From an uncultured Myxococcales bacterium (GTDB lineage Bacteria; Myxococcota_A; UBA9042; DTJE01): a DNA stretch of 44,497 nt. Below are positions 24,914 through 31,895 of this stretch, in pieces; position 1 is the first letter of the stretch, and each line of letters begins with the position of its first letter. The notes under the pieces are model-generated. The model searched no databases. It was given only the letters and a program-made list of their open reading frames with translations, and was not told the DNA's origin. Made by a program: the position numbers and the translations under genes. The stretch is taken from the NCBI GenBank assembly GCA_903847405.1, contig CAINDP010000021.1, positions 1 through 44,497 on the forward strand, written 5' to 3'.

Positions 24914-24926
24914 GAACGACAAATAT

Positions 24927-24950
24927 CCTTGGTACAAACCTTGGTACAAA
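24927..24950. repeat. Tandem 12-base repeat after vapC
   Basis: CCTTGGTACAAA occurs twice in direct tandem (24927-24938 and 24939-24950), directly before an A6 run and the terminator. It sits on the element side of the tRNA-Leu 3' end, so it could be a recombinase-binding repeat. Confidence 0.5.
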
Positions 24951-24951
24951 C

Positions 24952-24983
24952 AAAAAACCCCGGACCTTTCGGCCGGGGCTTTT
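24952..24983. terminator. Bidirectional intrinsic terminator of vapBC and tRNA-Leu
   Basis: CCCCGG (from 24958) and CCGGGG (24973-24978) form a stable stem. On the plus strand it is followed by CTTTTCG; on the minus strand by GTTTTTTG. It can end both vapBC and the opposing tRNA-Leu transcript. Confidence 0.75.
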
Positions 24984-25013
24984 CGTGAAACCGGAACGAT
25001 TTCAAAAACTCTT

Positions 25014-25100
25014 TGGTGCGAAAGGGGGGACTTGAACCCCCACAGCCTTGCGACTACTAGAACCTGAATCTAGCGCGTCTGCCAATTCCGCCACTTTCGC
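25014..25100 (-). tRNA. tRNA-Leu (anticodon CAG) with encoded CCA
   Basis: The tRNA body is 25017-25100 (84 bases) plus an encoded CCA at 25016-25014. Acceptor GCGAAAG pairs with CTTTCGC; the anticodon stem CTAGA/TCTAG encloses TTCAGGT (anticodon CAG); there is a long class II variable arm around GTCGCAAGGC, and a T arm with GGTTCAAGTCC. The other two tRNAs in the window lack an encoded CCA, so this one differs. Confidence 0.96.
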
Positions 25101-25118
25101 AGCGCCAAAGCGACGGGG

Positions 25119-25147
25119 AATATAGCGACGGCTGCCGAGGGTGTCAA
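25119..25147 (-). promoter_or_regulatory. Strong sigma70-type promoter of tRNA-Leu
   Basis: Minus strand: perfect -35 TTGACA (25147-25142), a 17-base spacer, -10 TATATT (25124-25119), 18 bases before the tRNA 5' end. This is the best promoter match in the window. Confidence 0.75.
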
Positions 25148-25220
25148 GCGAATCGATCGGGGCGGGGTTCCGGCCGCGACCGACCGGAGGGGATTCGGGG
25201 CTGCTCCCCGCGACGGGACG

Positions 25221-26447
25221 TCACTTGGCGCGGATTTTCGCCGCGCGGGCCGGACCGCCGGGCAACCGCTCCAGGCGGGCCAGGAAGCCCTCCGCCTCCG
25301 TGGTGCGCCCCAGGGCGCCGGCCACCTCGGCCGCTTCGGCCAGGACATCGGACAGCAGCGCGCCGGAGGGTCCGGCGGCCAGGGCACGACGGTACGCCAC
25401 CAGAGCCTCGGGCAGTCGGCCGGCGGCACGCAGGTCCCGGGCCTGGGCAACGAACTCGGCGGGGTCCGACGGGGCCGCGTCCGGGGCCGGGCTGGATGCG
25501 ACCGCCGGCGGCATCGCGCTGGACGACGCCGCCTCCGCGAAGCGTCCTCGTTCTTTCTTTGCCGTGTCCGCGTCACGCGTCGCGACGTCCTTTCGGATCG
25601 CCTGCTCCTCGTCCTGCGGCGCCGCCTTGCGTTCGTCGCCATCCCCGAAGTCCGTGGGCGCGTTCACCATCCCCGAGGTCGCCCCTCCCCCGCTCCGTCC
25701 CTGAATGCCCTTCGCAACCGAGCCCAGGCTGTCGATGCCCGCCCCGCCCCCGCCGTACCCGACGCCGCCCAGGCCCATCTGCCGTCCCTGGGCATTCCCG
25801 AAGGCCTGCACCGGGGACGGCTTCGCCGGGGCCTGCGCCCGGGACGCCGCCTTCCCCGCCCCATCGGCCAGGCGGGCGCCGGCGGTGACGGGTGCCCCCG
25901 GCCCCCGGGCCTCCAGGGCCGCCGCAGGCCTGCCGGCCGCCACCTCGGCCATCTTCGCGCCCGTCGCATCCCCGATCGCTTCCTGGCGGAACGGCGTCAC
26001 CGGTTCGCCCGCGGGCGGCGGGGCGGCAGGCGCCGGTTCGACGGGGGACACCGCGGCCACCCGGGCTTCCCGATCGGCACGCGTCCACGAGTCGTCGGTC
26101 CCCTGGGTCAGGATCAGGTGCAGCCCGACGCCCACCGCAGCGATGACCGCCGACGCCCCCAGCAGGACGGGCGACAGGAACAGGTCCTGCAGGGCCGCCC
26201 ACCGACGCGCCATCATCCGGCGGTGGGACTCGCTGCGGGCCGCCTGCAGAATCCGGCCGCGCGCCGCCGGTGGAAGTTCCGGCCGGACCAGGCTGGACGC
26301 CGCCTGCTGAACCTCCGTGACCGCCTCCAGTTCCGCCTGCAACGCGGGGTCCTCCCGCAGGCAGGCCTCGAAGGCGGCGGCCTCGGACGGCGACATCTCG
26401 CCGTAGGCGTACTCCAGAACCCGCTCCCTGGCCTGATCGTGCGTCAT
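25221..26447 (-). CDS. Probable anti-sigma factor, membrane protein with Gly-rich and TPR-like regions
   Basis: 408 residues; its ATG overlaps the sigma gene stop (ATGA at 26444-26447). The N-terminal 50 residues (HDQARERVLEYAYGEMSPSEAAAFEACL) look like an anti-sigma domain, but the HxxxCxxC zinc motif is absent. One membrane helix (VLLGASAVIAAVGVGLHLIL) lies near residue 95. The outer part is long and low complexity: an Ala/Pro stretch, a Gly-rich block (LGGVGYGGGGAGIDS) and an acidic/Lys section. The last 75 residues (ARDLRAAGRLPEALVAYRRAL) are TPR-like. It probably holds the ECF sigma at the membrane and releases it upon an envelope signal. That role is inferred from position and topology. 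Confidence 0.75.
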   Translation of the reverse strand: MTHDQARERVLEYAYGEMSPSEAAAFEACLREDPALQAELEAVTEVQQAASSLVRPELPPAARGRILQAARSESHRRMMARRWAALQDLFLSPVLLGASAVIAAVGVGLHLILTQGTDDSWTRADREARVAAVSPVEPAPAAPPPAGEPVTPFRQEAIGDATGAKMAEVAAGRPAAALEARGPGAPVTAGARLADGAGKAASRAQAPAKPSPVQAFGNAQGRQMGLGGVGYGGGGAGIDSLGSVAKGIQGRSGGGATSGMVNAPTDFGDGDERKAAPQDEEQAIRKDVATRDADTAKKERGRFAEAASSSAMPPAVASSPAPDAAPSDPAEFVAQARDLRAAGRLPEALVAYRRALAAGPSGALLSDVLAEAAEVAGALGRTTEAEGFLARLERLPGGPARAAKIRAK

Positions 26448-27115
26448 GGCCGCTCCCGGAAATCGGCCAGGGACTGCCGCAGGCTCTTCACCGCGGCCAG
26501 CATCCGGCCCTTCACCGTGTTTTCGTTCACCCCCAGGATCCCGGCGATCTCGGGGAACCGCAACCCTTCCACCTGGCGCATCAGGAACACCTCGCGCTGA
26601 TCCGCCGGCAGCAGGGCCAGGCCCGACTCGATGGCGGCCGACAGTTCGCCGGTCAGGACCCGCTGGGCACCCGACATCCCGGTCCCGGGGACCAGGTCAC
26701 CGACCGTGGAACGACCGTCGCCATGGGGCCCCACGGGTCCGTCCAGGGACCTCGCCCCGGCATCGGGCCGACCCTTCCGCGACCGCAGGACGTCGAAGCA
26801 CAGGTTCCGCACGATGCGGAACAGGTAGGTGCGGAACAGGCTGTCGCCCCGGAATCCCTCGGCCCCTGCGATCACCTTGAGGAAGACGTCCTGGGTCAGG
26901 TCCGTGGCCATCTCGCGATCCCCGAAAAACCGCGTCAGGTACGCGAGGACGGCGCCTCCGTGCCGGTCCAGCAGCACGCGGAAGGCGCGATCGTCCCCCT
27001 CCGCGTACCGACGATACAGGTCCTCGTCGCTGCGCAGATCCCCGGAATAGACGGTCGTCGAACGATTCCGGTGAAGGAGGAGAAGAAAAAAAAGCAGGAG
27101 CACGGGCGGGCCCAT
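26444..27115 (-). CDS. ECF-family RNA polymerase sigma factor
   Basis: Region 2 (DEDLYRRYAEGDDRAFRVLLDRH, DLTQDVFLKVIAG, LFRTYLFRIVRNLCFDVLR) and region 4 (LLPADQREVFLMRQVEGLRFPEIAGI, NENTVKGRMLAAVKSLR) are clear. The linker between them is long and Gly/Asp-rich. Taking the ATG at 27115 gives 223 residues, but the first 17 (MGPPVLLLFFLLLLHRN) are hydrophobic and come from a run that includes A8 on the plus strand; normal ECF factors start near SDEDLYRRY. No other ATG, GTG or TTG is available there. The ATG is 2 bases from the ribE stop, so it is translated as part of the riboflavin operon or by coupling. Targets are unknown. Confidence 0.88.
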   Translation of the reverse strand: MGPPVLLLFFLLLLHRNRSTTVYSGDLRSDEDLYRRYAEGDDRAFRVLLDRHGGAVLAYLTRFFGDREMATDLTQDVFLKVIAGAEGFRGDSLFRTYLFRIVRNLCFDVLRSRKGRPDAGARSLDGPVGPHGDGRSTVGDLVPGTGMSGAQRVLTGELSAAIESGLALLPADQREVFLMRQVEGLRFPEIAGILGVNENTVKGRMLAAVKSLRQSLADFRERP

Positions 27116-27117
27116 GC

Positions 27118-27774
27118 CTATTCCTTGCCCGACCAGCCGAGGGACCGCAGGGCTTCCTCGGACAGGGAGCCCCGGACACCGCCCGCGTGGCCGGCAGCCA
27201 GCATCTGCACGTACCGTGCGATGACGTCCGCCTCGAGGTTCACTTCGACGCCCGGGCCCGCGTCGACCAGGGTGGTGGACGCCAGCGTGTGGGGGATGAT
27301 CATCAGGGTGAAGTCGGCGCCCCGGACCTCGTTCACGGTCAGGCTGATCCCGTCCACCGCGATCGATCCCTTGGCCGTCAGGAAGGGCACGACCGAATCG
27401 GGCGCCGTGATGGTGATTTCGCGGGCCTCCCCCGACGGGGCCACGCGCCGGATCCGACCGATGCCGTCCACGTGCCCGGAAACGAAATGCCCGCCCAGGC
27501 GGCCGCCGACCCGAAGGGCCCGTTCGCAGTTCACGGGGACGCCGGCCCGGGCCCGCCCCAGCGTGGTGCGCGCGACGGTTTCGGAGGAGGCGAACACGGT
27601 GAACCCGCCGGGCAGGACGCGTTCGACGGTCAGGCAGGTGCCGGAAACGGCAATACTTTCGCCGATCACGAGGGGCTCGCCGGGCAGGCGTGCGTCCACG
27701 GACAGGGACAGTCCGCCCCGCTCGCGACGGGCCTCCCGCAGGATGCCGAGGGCCTCGATGATGCCGGTGAACAT
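27118..27774 (-). CDS. ribE: Riboflavin synthase alpha chain
   Basis: 218 residues. Riboflavin synthase converts two 6,7-dimethyl-8-ribityllumazine molecules into riboflavin and a pyrimidinedione. The internal duplication is visible: MFTGIIEALG with SGTCLTV in the first barrel, and GHFVSGHVDGIG with SIAVDGISLTVNEV in the second. The C-terminal helix for trimerisation (NLEADVIARYVQML) is present. It follows ribD by 55 bases. Neither ribBA nor ribH is seen in this window, so the rest of the pathway is elsewhere. Confidence 0.96.
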   Translation of the reverse strand: MFTGIIEALGILREARRERGGLSLSVDARLPGEPLVIGESIAVSGTCLTVERVLPGGFTVFASSETVARTTLGRARAGVPVNCERALRVGGRLGGHFVSGHVDGIGRIRRVAPSGEAREITITAPDSVVPFLTAKGSIAVDGISLTVNEVRGADFTLMIIPHTLASTTLVDAGPGVEVNLEADVIARYVQMLAAGHAGGVRGSLSEEALRSLGWSGKE

Positions 27775-27804
27775 CGGTGATCCGACCTCGTGGGCACGGG
27801 GGCA

Positions 27805-27813
27805 AGTATAGCA
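27805..27813 (-). promoter_or_regulatory. Candidate extended -10 promoter before ribE
   Basis: Minus strand TGC-TATACT (27813-27805) matches the TGn extended -10 type; no -35 is seen. It could give extra expression of ribE and the sigma/anti-sigma pair independent of the long operon. Confidence 0.35.
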
Positions 27814-27829
27814 GGGCTGGGGGCGCGGG

Positions 27830-28930
27830 CTAGGGGCGCGGGGGCACCAGGTCGATCCGGACGTCGGGGCCGCAGCGCCGCAGCGACTGCACGGCCCAGG
27901 GCTGCGCGTTCGGCAGGTCCCGGATCCCGAGGTCGCCGACCAGCGGAAGGGCGGCCGGGTCGCCCAGAAGGCGCGGCGCGACGAACAGGACGATGCGGTC
28001 CACCAGGCCCCGGGTCAGGAGGCTGGCGGCCAGCGTGGGACCGCCCTCGACCAGCACGCACCCGACCTGCCGACGGCCCAGCTCGGCCAGCAGCGCCTCG
28101 GGATCCACACGCCCATCGATTGCAGGCAGGCGAACGACCTCGACACCCAGGCCGCGCAGCGCCGTCACCTGCGCCTCGTCGGCGGCGTCGGTCGCCGCGA
28201 TCAGGACCGGGGACTGGGACGTCGTCGTCGCCAGGCGGGATGTCGGGGACAGCGCCGCGGCCCCGTCCACCACGACCCGGATCGGCCGGCGGCGCGGACG
28301 GACCAGCACCGGCAACAGCAGCGGATCGTCCCGCAGGGCAGTCCCTGCACCGACCATCACCGCATCGGCCCGGGCGCGCATCCGGTGGACCTCGCGCCGG
28401 CTGGTGTCGGACGAAACCCACCGCGAATACCCCTCGCGATCGGCCGTCCGGCCGTCGAGGGTCATGGCCATCTTGAGGATGACGTAAGGGCGGCCGGTGG
28501 TGATCCACGTCAGGAAGGCGGCGTTCAGGTCCCGGGCCTCGGCCTCCAGCACGCCGACCTCGACCTCCACGCCGGCGGCACGGAGGGCGGCGACGCCCTG
28601 TCCGGCGACCAGGGGATTCGGATCGATGTGCGCGACGACCACGCGGCGGATTCCGGCGGCGATCAGGGCCCGGGTGCACGGCGGCGTGCGCCCGAAGTGG
28701 CAGCAGGGTTCGAGATTGACGTACAGGTCCGCGCCGCGGGCGGCGTCACCGGCCTTCTTCAGCGCGTCGATTTCGGCGTGATCGCCCCCGAGGGTGTGAT
28801 GCCATCCCTCGGCCACCACCACGCCGTCCTTGACCAGCACCGCACCCACGAGGGGATTCGGGCTGACGCACCCCGATCCACGGCCGGCCAGGCGCAGGAC
28901 CCTGCGCATGAAGCGGCGATCGGCGCTCAT
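27830..28930 (-). CDS. ribD: Bifunctional riboflavin biosynthesis deaminase/reductase
   Basis: 366 residues. The N-terminal deaminase has the zinc signature HAEIDAL and PCCHFGRTPPCTRALI; it deaminates the diamino-pyrimidinone. The C-terminal reductase (RPYVILKMAMTLDGRTA, RRPIRVVVDGAA, CVLVEGGPTLAASLL) reduces the ribosyl side chain with NADPH. Its ATG overlaps the nrdR stop (ATGA at 28927-28930). nrdR-ribD is a frequent bacterial gene order. Confidence 0.97.
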   Translation of the reverse strand: MSADRRFMRRVLRLAGRGSGCVSPNPLVGAVLVKDGVVVAEGWHHTLGGDHAEIDALKKAGDAARGADLYVNLEPCCHFGRTPPCTRALIAAGIRRVVVAHIDPNPLVAGQGVAALRAAGVEVEVGVLEAEARDLNAAFLTWITTGRPYVILKMAMTLDGRTADREGYSRWVSSDTSRREVHRMRARADAVMVGAGTALRDDPLLLPVLVRPRRRPIRVVVDGAAALSPTSRLATTTSQSPVLIAATDAADEAQVTALRGLGVEVVRLPAIDGRVDPEALLAELGRRQVGCVLVEGGPTLAASLLTRGLVDRIVLFVAPRLLGDPAALPLVGDLGIRDLPNAQPWAVQSLRRCGPDVRIDLVPPRP

Positions 28931-29436
28931 CCCTTGTCCCCTTCTGCCAGGACCTTCGCGCGGGCCTTGCGTGCCCCACGGGCCCCGGGCCGCAGCAGGG
29001 CGCGGATTTCTTCCTCGAAGGCCGTGATGTCGGTGAACTGCCGGTAGACGCTGGCGAACCGGACGTAGGCCACCGGGTCGCGCTCGCGCAGGAACGCCAT
29101 GATCTGCTCGCCGACCCAGCCGCTTTCGACCTCGGTCAGCATCTGGTCCTGGATCCGCTGCAGCAACTGGTCCACGAAGGTTTCCAGGTCCTTCTGCGAC
29201 ACGGGGCGCTTTTCGCAGGCCCGGGTCAGGCCCTCCAGGACCTTGCTGCGCTTGAATTCCTCGCGGCGCCCGTCCTTCTTGATGACGCGGGGGACGAACT
29301 CCTCGGGACGCTCGTAGGTGGTGAACCGGCGGTGGCAGCCCTCGCAGGCGCGACGGCGTCGGATGGAGGCGCCGTCCGCGACCTCGCGGGAGTCGACGAC
29401 CCGGCTATCGGGGTTGCCGCAGATGGGGCACTTCAT
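28927..29436 (-). CDS. nrdR: Transcriptional repressor NrdR
   Basis: 169 residues. The N-terminal zinc ribbon (MKCPICGNPDSRVVDSRE, CEGCHRRFTTYER) and the ATP-cone (VIKKDGRREEFKRSKVLEGL) identify NrdR, which senses dATP/ATP and represses ribonucleotide reductase genes. The ATG at 29436 gives the canonical start and overlaps rpiB by 4 bases. The C-terminal tail (LLRPGARGARKARAKV) is longer and more basic than usual. No ribonucleotide reductase gene or NrdR box was noticed here. Confidence 0.97.
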   Translation of the reverse strand: MKCPICGNPDSRVVDSREVADGASIRRRRACEGCHRRFTTYERPEEFVPRVIKKDGRREEFKRSKVLEGLTRACEKRPVSQKDLETFVDQLLQRIQDQMLTEVESGWVGEQIMAFLRERDPVAYVRFASVYRQFTDITAFEEEIRALLRPGARGARKARAKVLAEGDKG

Positions 29437-29882
29437 GAGGCCGAATCCTTTTCGATGGCGGCGATCTTGTCCAGACGCCGCTGGTGGCGCACCTCGAACG
29501 ATTCCGCCAGGAACCAGTCCAGGCACTCGATCGCCAGGGCCGGCGCCAGAAGGCGGGCGCCCATGCAAACGACGTTCGCGCCGTTGTGCAACCGGGCCAG
29601 CCGCGCGGTCGTGACGTCGTGGACCAGCGCGGCGCGGATGCCCGGAACCTTGTTGGCTGCGATGGACATTCCGATGCCGGTGCCGCAGACCAGGACGCCC
29701 AGGTCCACGGACCCGGAGGCCACGGCCAGGGAAACCGCACGCGCAAAGTCGGGATAATCTACGGACACGTCGGGATCAAAGGTGCCGTAGTCGACGACCT
29801 CATGTCCCTGCGAGGCAAGGTGCGCAGAAAGAGCGACCTTCAGCGCGCACCCGGCATGGTCCGCACCCAGGCCGATCCTCAT
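29433..29882 (-). CDS. rpiB: Ribose-5-phosphate isomerase B
   Basis: 149 residues. RpiB interconverts ribose 5-phosphate and ribulose 5-phosphate in the pentose phosphate pathway. Family motifs: MRIGLGADHAGCALK, SVDYPDFA, VLVCGTGIGMSIAANK with the active-site Cys, and HNGANVVCMGARLL. It sits 4 bases after rpmF and overlaps nrdR. The pairing of ribose-phosphate supply with nrdR and riboflavin genes makes metabolic sense. Confidence 0.96.
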   Translation of the reverse strand: MRIGLGADHAGCALKVALSAHLASQGHEVVDYGTFDPDVSVDYPDFARAVSLAVASGSVDLGVLVCGTGIGMSIAANKVPGIRAALVHDVTTARLARLHNGANVVCMGARLLAPALAIECLDWFLAESFEVRHQRRLDKIAAIEKDSAS

Positions 29883-29886
29883 GGGA

Positions 29887-30078
29887 TCATGCTCCGGTCG
29901 GCTCGGGGGCGATCACGATCCGGTCCTTGTAGAACCCGCACTTCGGGCACGCCCGGTGGGGGAGCCGAGGCTCGCCGCAGCGGGAGCAGGACCCGAGGGT
30001 CTTCAGGACGAGCTTGTCGTGGTTCGCCCGCCGCGAAGCGCAGCGCGTCTTGGATGTTTTCTTCTTCGGGACCGCCAT
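29887..30078 (-). CDS. rpmF: 50S ribosomal protein L32
   Basis: 63 residues. MAVPKKKTSKTRCASRRANH is the usual start, and the zinc ribbon is complete (CSRCGEPRLPHRACPKCG). It lies 10 bases downstream of the YceD/DUF177 gene, the order conserved in most bacteria. Having four cysteines, it is the zinc-binding C+ form; no C- paralog is seen here. Confidence 0.97.
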   Translation of the reverse strand: MAVPKKKTSKTRCASRRANHDKLVLKTLGSCSRCGEPRLPHRACPKCGFYKDRIVIAPEPTGA

Positions 30079-30088
30079 GGATTCCTCC

Positions 30089-30616
30089 CTAGATCTTGAT
30101 TTCCTTCAGACGAGCCCACCGCGAGTCCACGACGTCGGACGTGCACACACACGGGCCTTCGTTCAGGTTCTTGCCACAGGTCTGGCAGATGCCCTTGCAC
30201 CCTTCGGAGCACTTCGGCGCCACCGGCAGGGCCAGGACGATTTCCTCGGCGGCCAGCGGTTCCAGTTCCACGTGGTCGCCGTCGTAGTACGTTACTTCCA
30301 GATCGTCGTCGGCGTCCACTTCGCCCGGCACCTTGGTCGCCTTGGCGGCGGCCTCGATGAAGACGTGCGTGAACGAGTGGTCCACCTGGAACGCCGCCTC
30401 TTCCGCGCAGCGACTGCAGACGAAGGCGAGGTCGCCGGTCAGGCGGCCCCGGACGATGACGGTATGGCCGGCGCGGTTCAGGGCGAAGGCCGCCTTTACA
30501 TTAGTATCGCGCCCGTAGAACTGCGGACCGATGAGGGGCTCGACCCAGTCGCGGGCGAGATCGTGCTGGACGTCCAGCCCGTTCTCGGAAATCTCATCGA
30601 CGTTGATGCGCAACAC
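30089..30616 (-). CDS. YceD/DUF177 family protein
   Basis: 175 residues from a GTG at 30616 that has GGAGG 5 bases upstream. An earlier in-frame start at 30706 would lie inside the promoter and is rejected. The family, always linked with rpmF, takes part in 23S rRNA/50S maturation in bacteria and plastids. Visible: FVCSRCAEEAAF in the middle and a C-terminal cysteine cluster, APKCSEGCKGICQTCGKNL, followed by CVC; these may bind zinc. The last residues DSRWARLKEI match the conserved DPRWAxL end. Confidence 0.9.
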   Translation of the reverse strand: MLRINVDEISENGLDVQHDLARDWVEPLIGPQFYGRDTNVKAAFALNRAGHTVIVRGRLTGDLAFVCSRCAEEAAFQVDHSFTHVFIEAAAKATKVPGEVDADDDLEVTYYDGDHVELEPLAAEEIVLALPVAPKCSEGCKGICQTCGKNLNEGPCVCTSDVVDSRWARLKEIKI

Positions 30617-30677
30617 GGGCGCCTCCGAAGTGCCTCGGCGAGGGGTCAGCAGACTCCCCCGCCTTTTGGAGCGACGG

Positions 30678-30706
30678 AATGTAATGGAGACGACCCGTGA
30701 AGTCAA
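30678..30706 (-). promoter_or_regulatory. Promoter of the yceD-rpmF-rpiB-nrdR-ribD-ribE operon
   Basis: Minus strand: -35 TTGACT (30706-30701), a 17-base spacer, -10 TACATT (30683-30678). The transcript would start near 30671 with a leader of about 55 bases. Confidence 0.7.
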
Positions 30707-30737
30707 GCCTTCCGGAGGGCCTGCCGAACGAAAGCGC

Positions 30738-30765
30738 TTGCAAACTCCGGAGGCCGTGGTACCCT
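30738..30765 (+). promoter_or_regulatory. Candidate promoter of the rpsP-trmD-rplS operon
   Basis: -35 TTGCAA (30738-30743), a 16-base spacer, -10 TACCCT (30760-30765). It gives a leader of about 38 bases before rpsP. Confidence 0.5.
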
Positions 30766-30809
30766 ACGGCCGTTTCTGTGTCCCGATGGGACGGCTGAGG
30801 AGAGAATTC

Positions 30810-31061
30810 ATGGTGAAGTTGCGTTTGGCTCGGTTCGGCGCGAAGAAGCACCCGTTCTACCGGATTGTGGCGGTTGACTCCCGCGGCAAGCGGGATGGCC
30901 GGTACCTGGAACAAGTGGGCACCTACGACCCGATGCAGACCCCTGCCGCGATCACGCTGGTCGCGGAGCGCGTCCTGTACTGGCAGTCGGTTGGCGCCCA
31001 GCCCAGCGAGTCGGTCGCACAGGTGCTGAGGATGGCGGCGAAGGCCCCCGTCAGCAAGTGA
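30810..31061 (+). CDS. rpsP: 30S ribosomal protein S16
   Basis: 83 residues. [25 protein letters not shown], then LEQVGTYDP, are the family signature. The ATG at 30810 has GAGGAGAG upstream. First gene of the rpsP-khpA-rimM-trmD-rplS order that is conserved across bacteria. Confidence 0.97.
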   Translation: MVKLRLARFGAKKHPFYRIVAVDSRGKRDGRYLEQVGTYDPMQTPAAITLVAERVLYWQSVGAQPSESVAQVLRMAAKAPVSK

Positions 31062-31068
31062 GGGATCC

Positions 31069-31311
31069 ATGGCCGTCGAGATGAAGGAACTGGTTGCCTA
31101 CATCGCCAGGGCCTTGGTCGATCGCCCGGAAGACGTTTCCGTCAACGAGGTCCAGGCCGAGCAGACCTCGGTGCTGGAACTTCGCGTGGCGAAAGACGAC
31201 ATGGGCAAGGTGATCGGCAAGCAGGGCCGGACCGCAAAGGCCATCCGTACCGTGGTCAACGCCGCGGCCACCAAGATCAAGAAACGGGCCGTGCTGGAGA
31301 TCCTCGAGTGA
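31069..31311 (+). CDS. khpA: KH-domain RNA-binding protein KhpA (YlqC family)
   Basis: 80 residues, a single KH domain with the GxxG loop in [14 protein letters not shown]. KhpA, usually with KhpB, binds many RNAs and affects division and sRNA function in Gram-positive bacteria; in this operon position it is found very widely. It starts 7 bases after the rpsP stop, behind GAGGGAT. KhpB/Jag is not in the window. Confidence 0.93.
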   Translation: MAVEMKELVAYIARALVDRPEDVSVNEVQAEQTSVLELRVAKDDMGKVIGKQGRTAKAIRTVVNAAATKIKKRAVLEILE

Positions 31312-31385
31312 CGGCCCCGGTCGCCTGCGATGGGCGGCTTTCGCGGACCTCCTGATTCCTTCACCTCCCCTACCCGGGAACGTCG

Positions 31386-31895
31386 ATGAAACTCGACCAC
31401 GATATCGAACTGGGCGTCGTCGGGATCGCCCACGGGCTGCGCGGCGAAGTCACGCTGCACCTGCACAACCCGTCGTCGGACGCGCTGGTTCCCGACCTGG
31501 AGGTCCGGCTGACGCTGCCCACGGGCGCGACGCGGACCCTCAAGGTGCTGGCGCAACGCGACACCGGCAAGGGTCGGATCGTGGCCTTCGAGGGCGTGAC
31601 GGACCGCACGGCGGCCGAGGCGCTGAAGGGCGCCCGGCTGGTCATGCTGCGCAGCGCGCTGCCGGCTCCGGGCCCGGGCGAGTTCTACTACGACGACATG
31701 CCGGGCGTGCCGGTGCGCCTGCCCGACGGGACCGAGGTCGGGACGGTCACGTACGCCTTCCGGGGCGCGACGGACATCCTGGCGATGAACGTGGACGGCC
31801 GCGAGGTGCTGGTGCCCTGCGTCGCGGGGTTCGTGGTGTCCGTCGGGTCGGACGTCGTCGTGATCGAGCCGTTGGCCCTGGAGGAACCTTTGTGA
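31386..31895 (+). CDS. rimM: 16S rRNA processing protein RimM
   Basis: 169 residues. The N-terminal part (ELGVVGIAHGLRGEVTLHLHN) and the PRC barrel (EFYYDDMPGVPVRLPDG, VLVPCVAGFV) are typical. RimM helps 3' domain assembly of the 30S subunit around S19. It lies 74 bases after khpA and overlaps trmD by 4 bases (GTGA). Confidence 0.95.
   Translation: MKLDHDIELGVVGIAHGLRGEVTLHLHNPSSDALVPDLEVRLTLPTGATRTLKVLAQRDTGKGRIVAFEGVTDRTAAEALKGARLVMLRSALPAPGPGEFYYDDMPGVPVRLPDGTEVGTVTYAFRGATDILAMNVDGREVLVPCVAGFVVSVGSDVVVIEPLALEEPL

Larger units (their letters stand above)
24038..25017. mobile_element. tRNA-Leu-bounded mini-island carrying vapBC
   Basis: The intact tRNA-Leu is on the minus strand, so its 3' end faces left. 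The roughly 1-kb segment between it and the partial 3' tRNA copy at 24038-24073 is arranged as expected for DNA integrated into the 3' half of a tRNA gene: intact tRNA at one end, direct repeat of its 3' part at the other. The cargo is one VapBC pair with its own promoter. No integrase is present and the repeat is 86 percent identical, so this would be an old, decayed or passively carried insertion. Local base composition around 23950-24250 is more AT-rich than the neighbours. Confidence 0.5.

Noticed and set aside
30617-30706. Longer form of the YceD/DUF177 protein
   Set aside because: The extension covers the operon promoter, and GGAGG stands just before the GTG at 30616.
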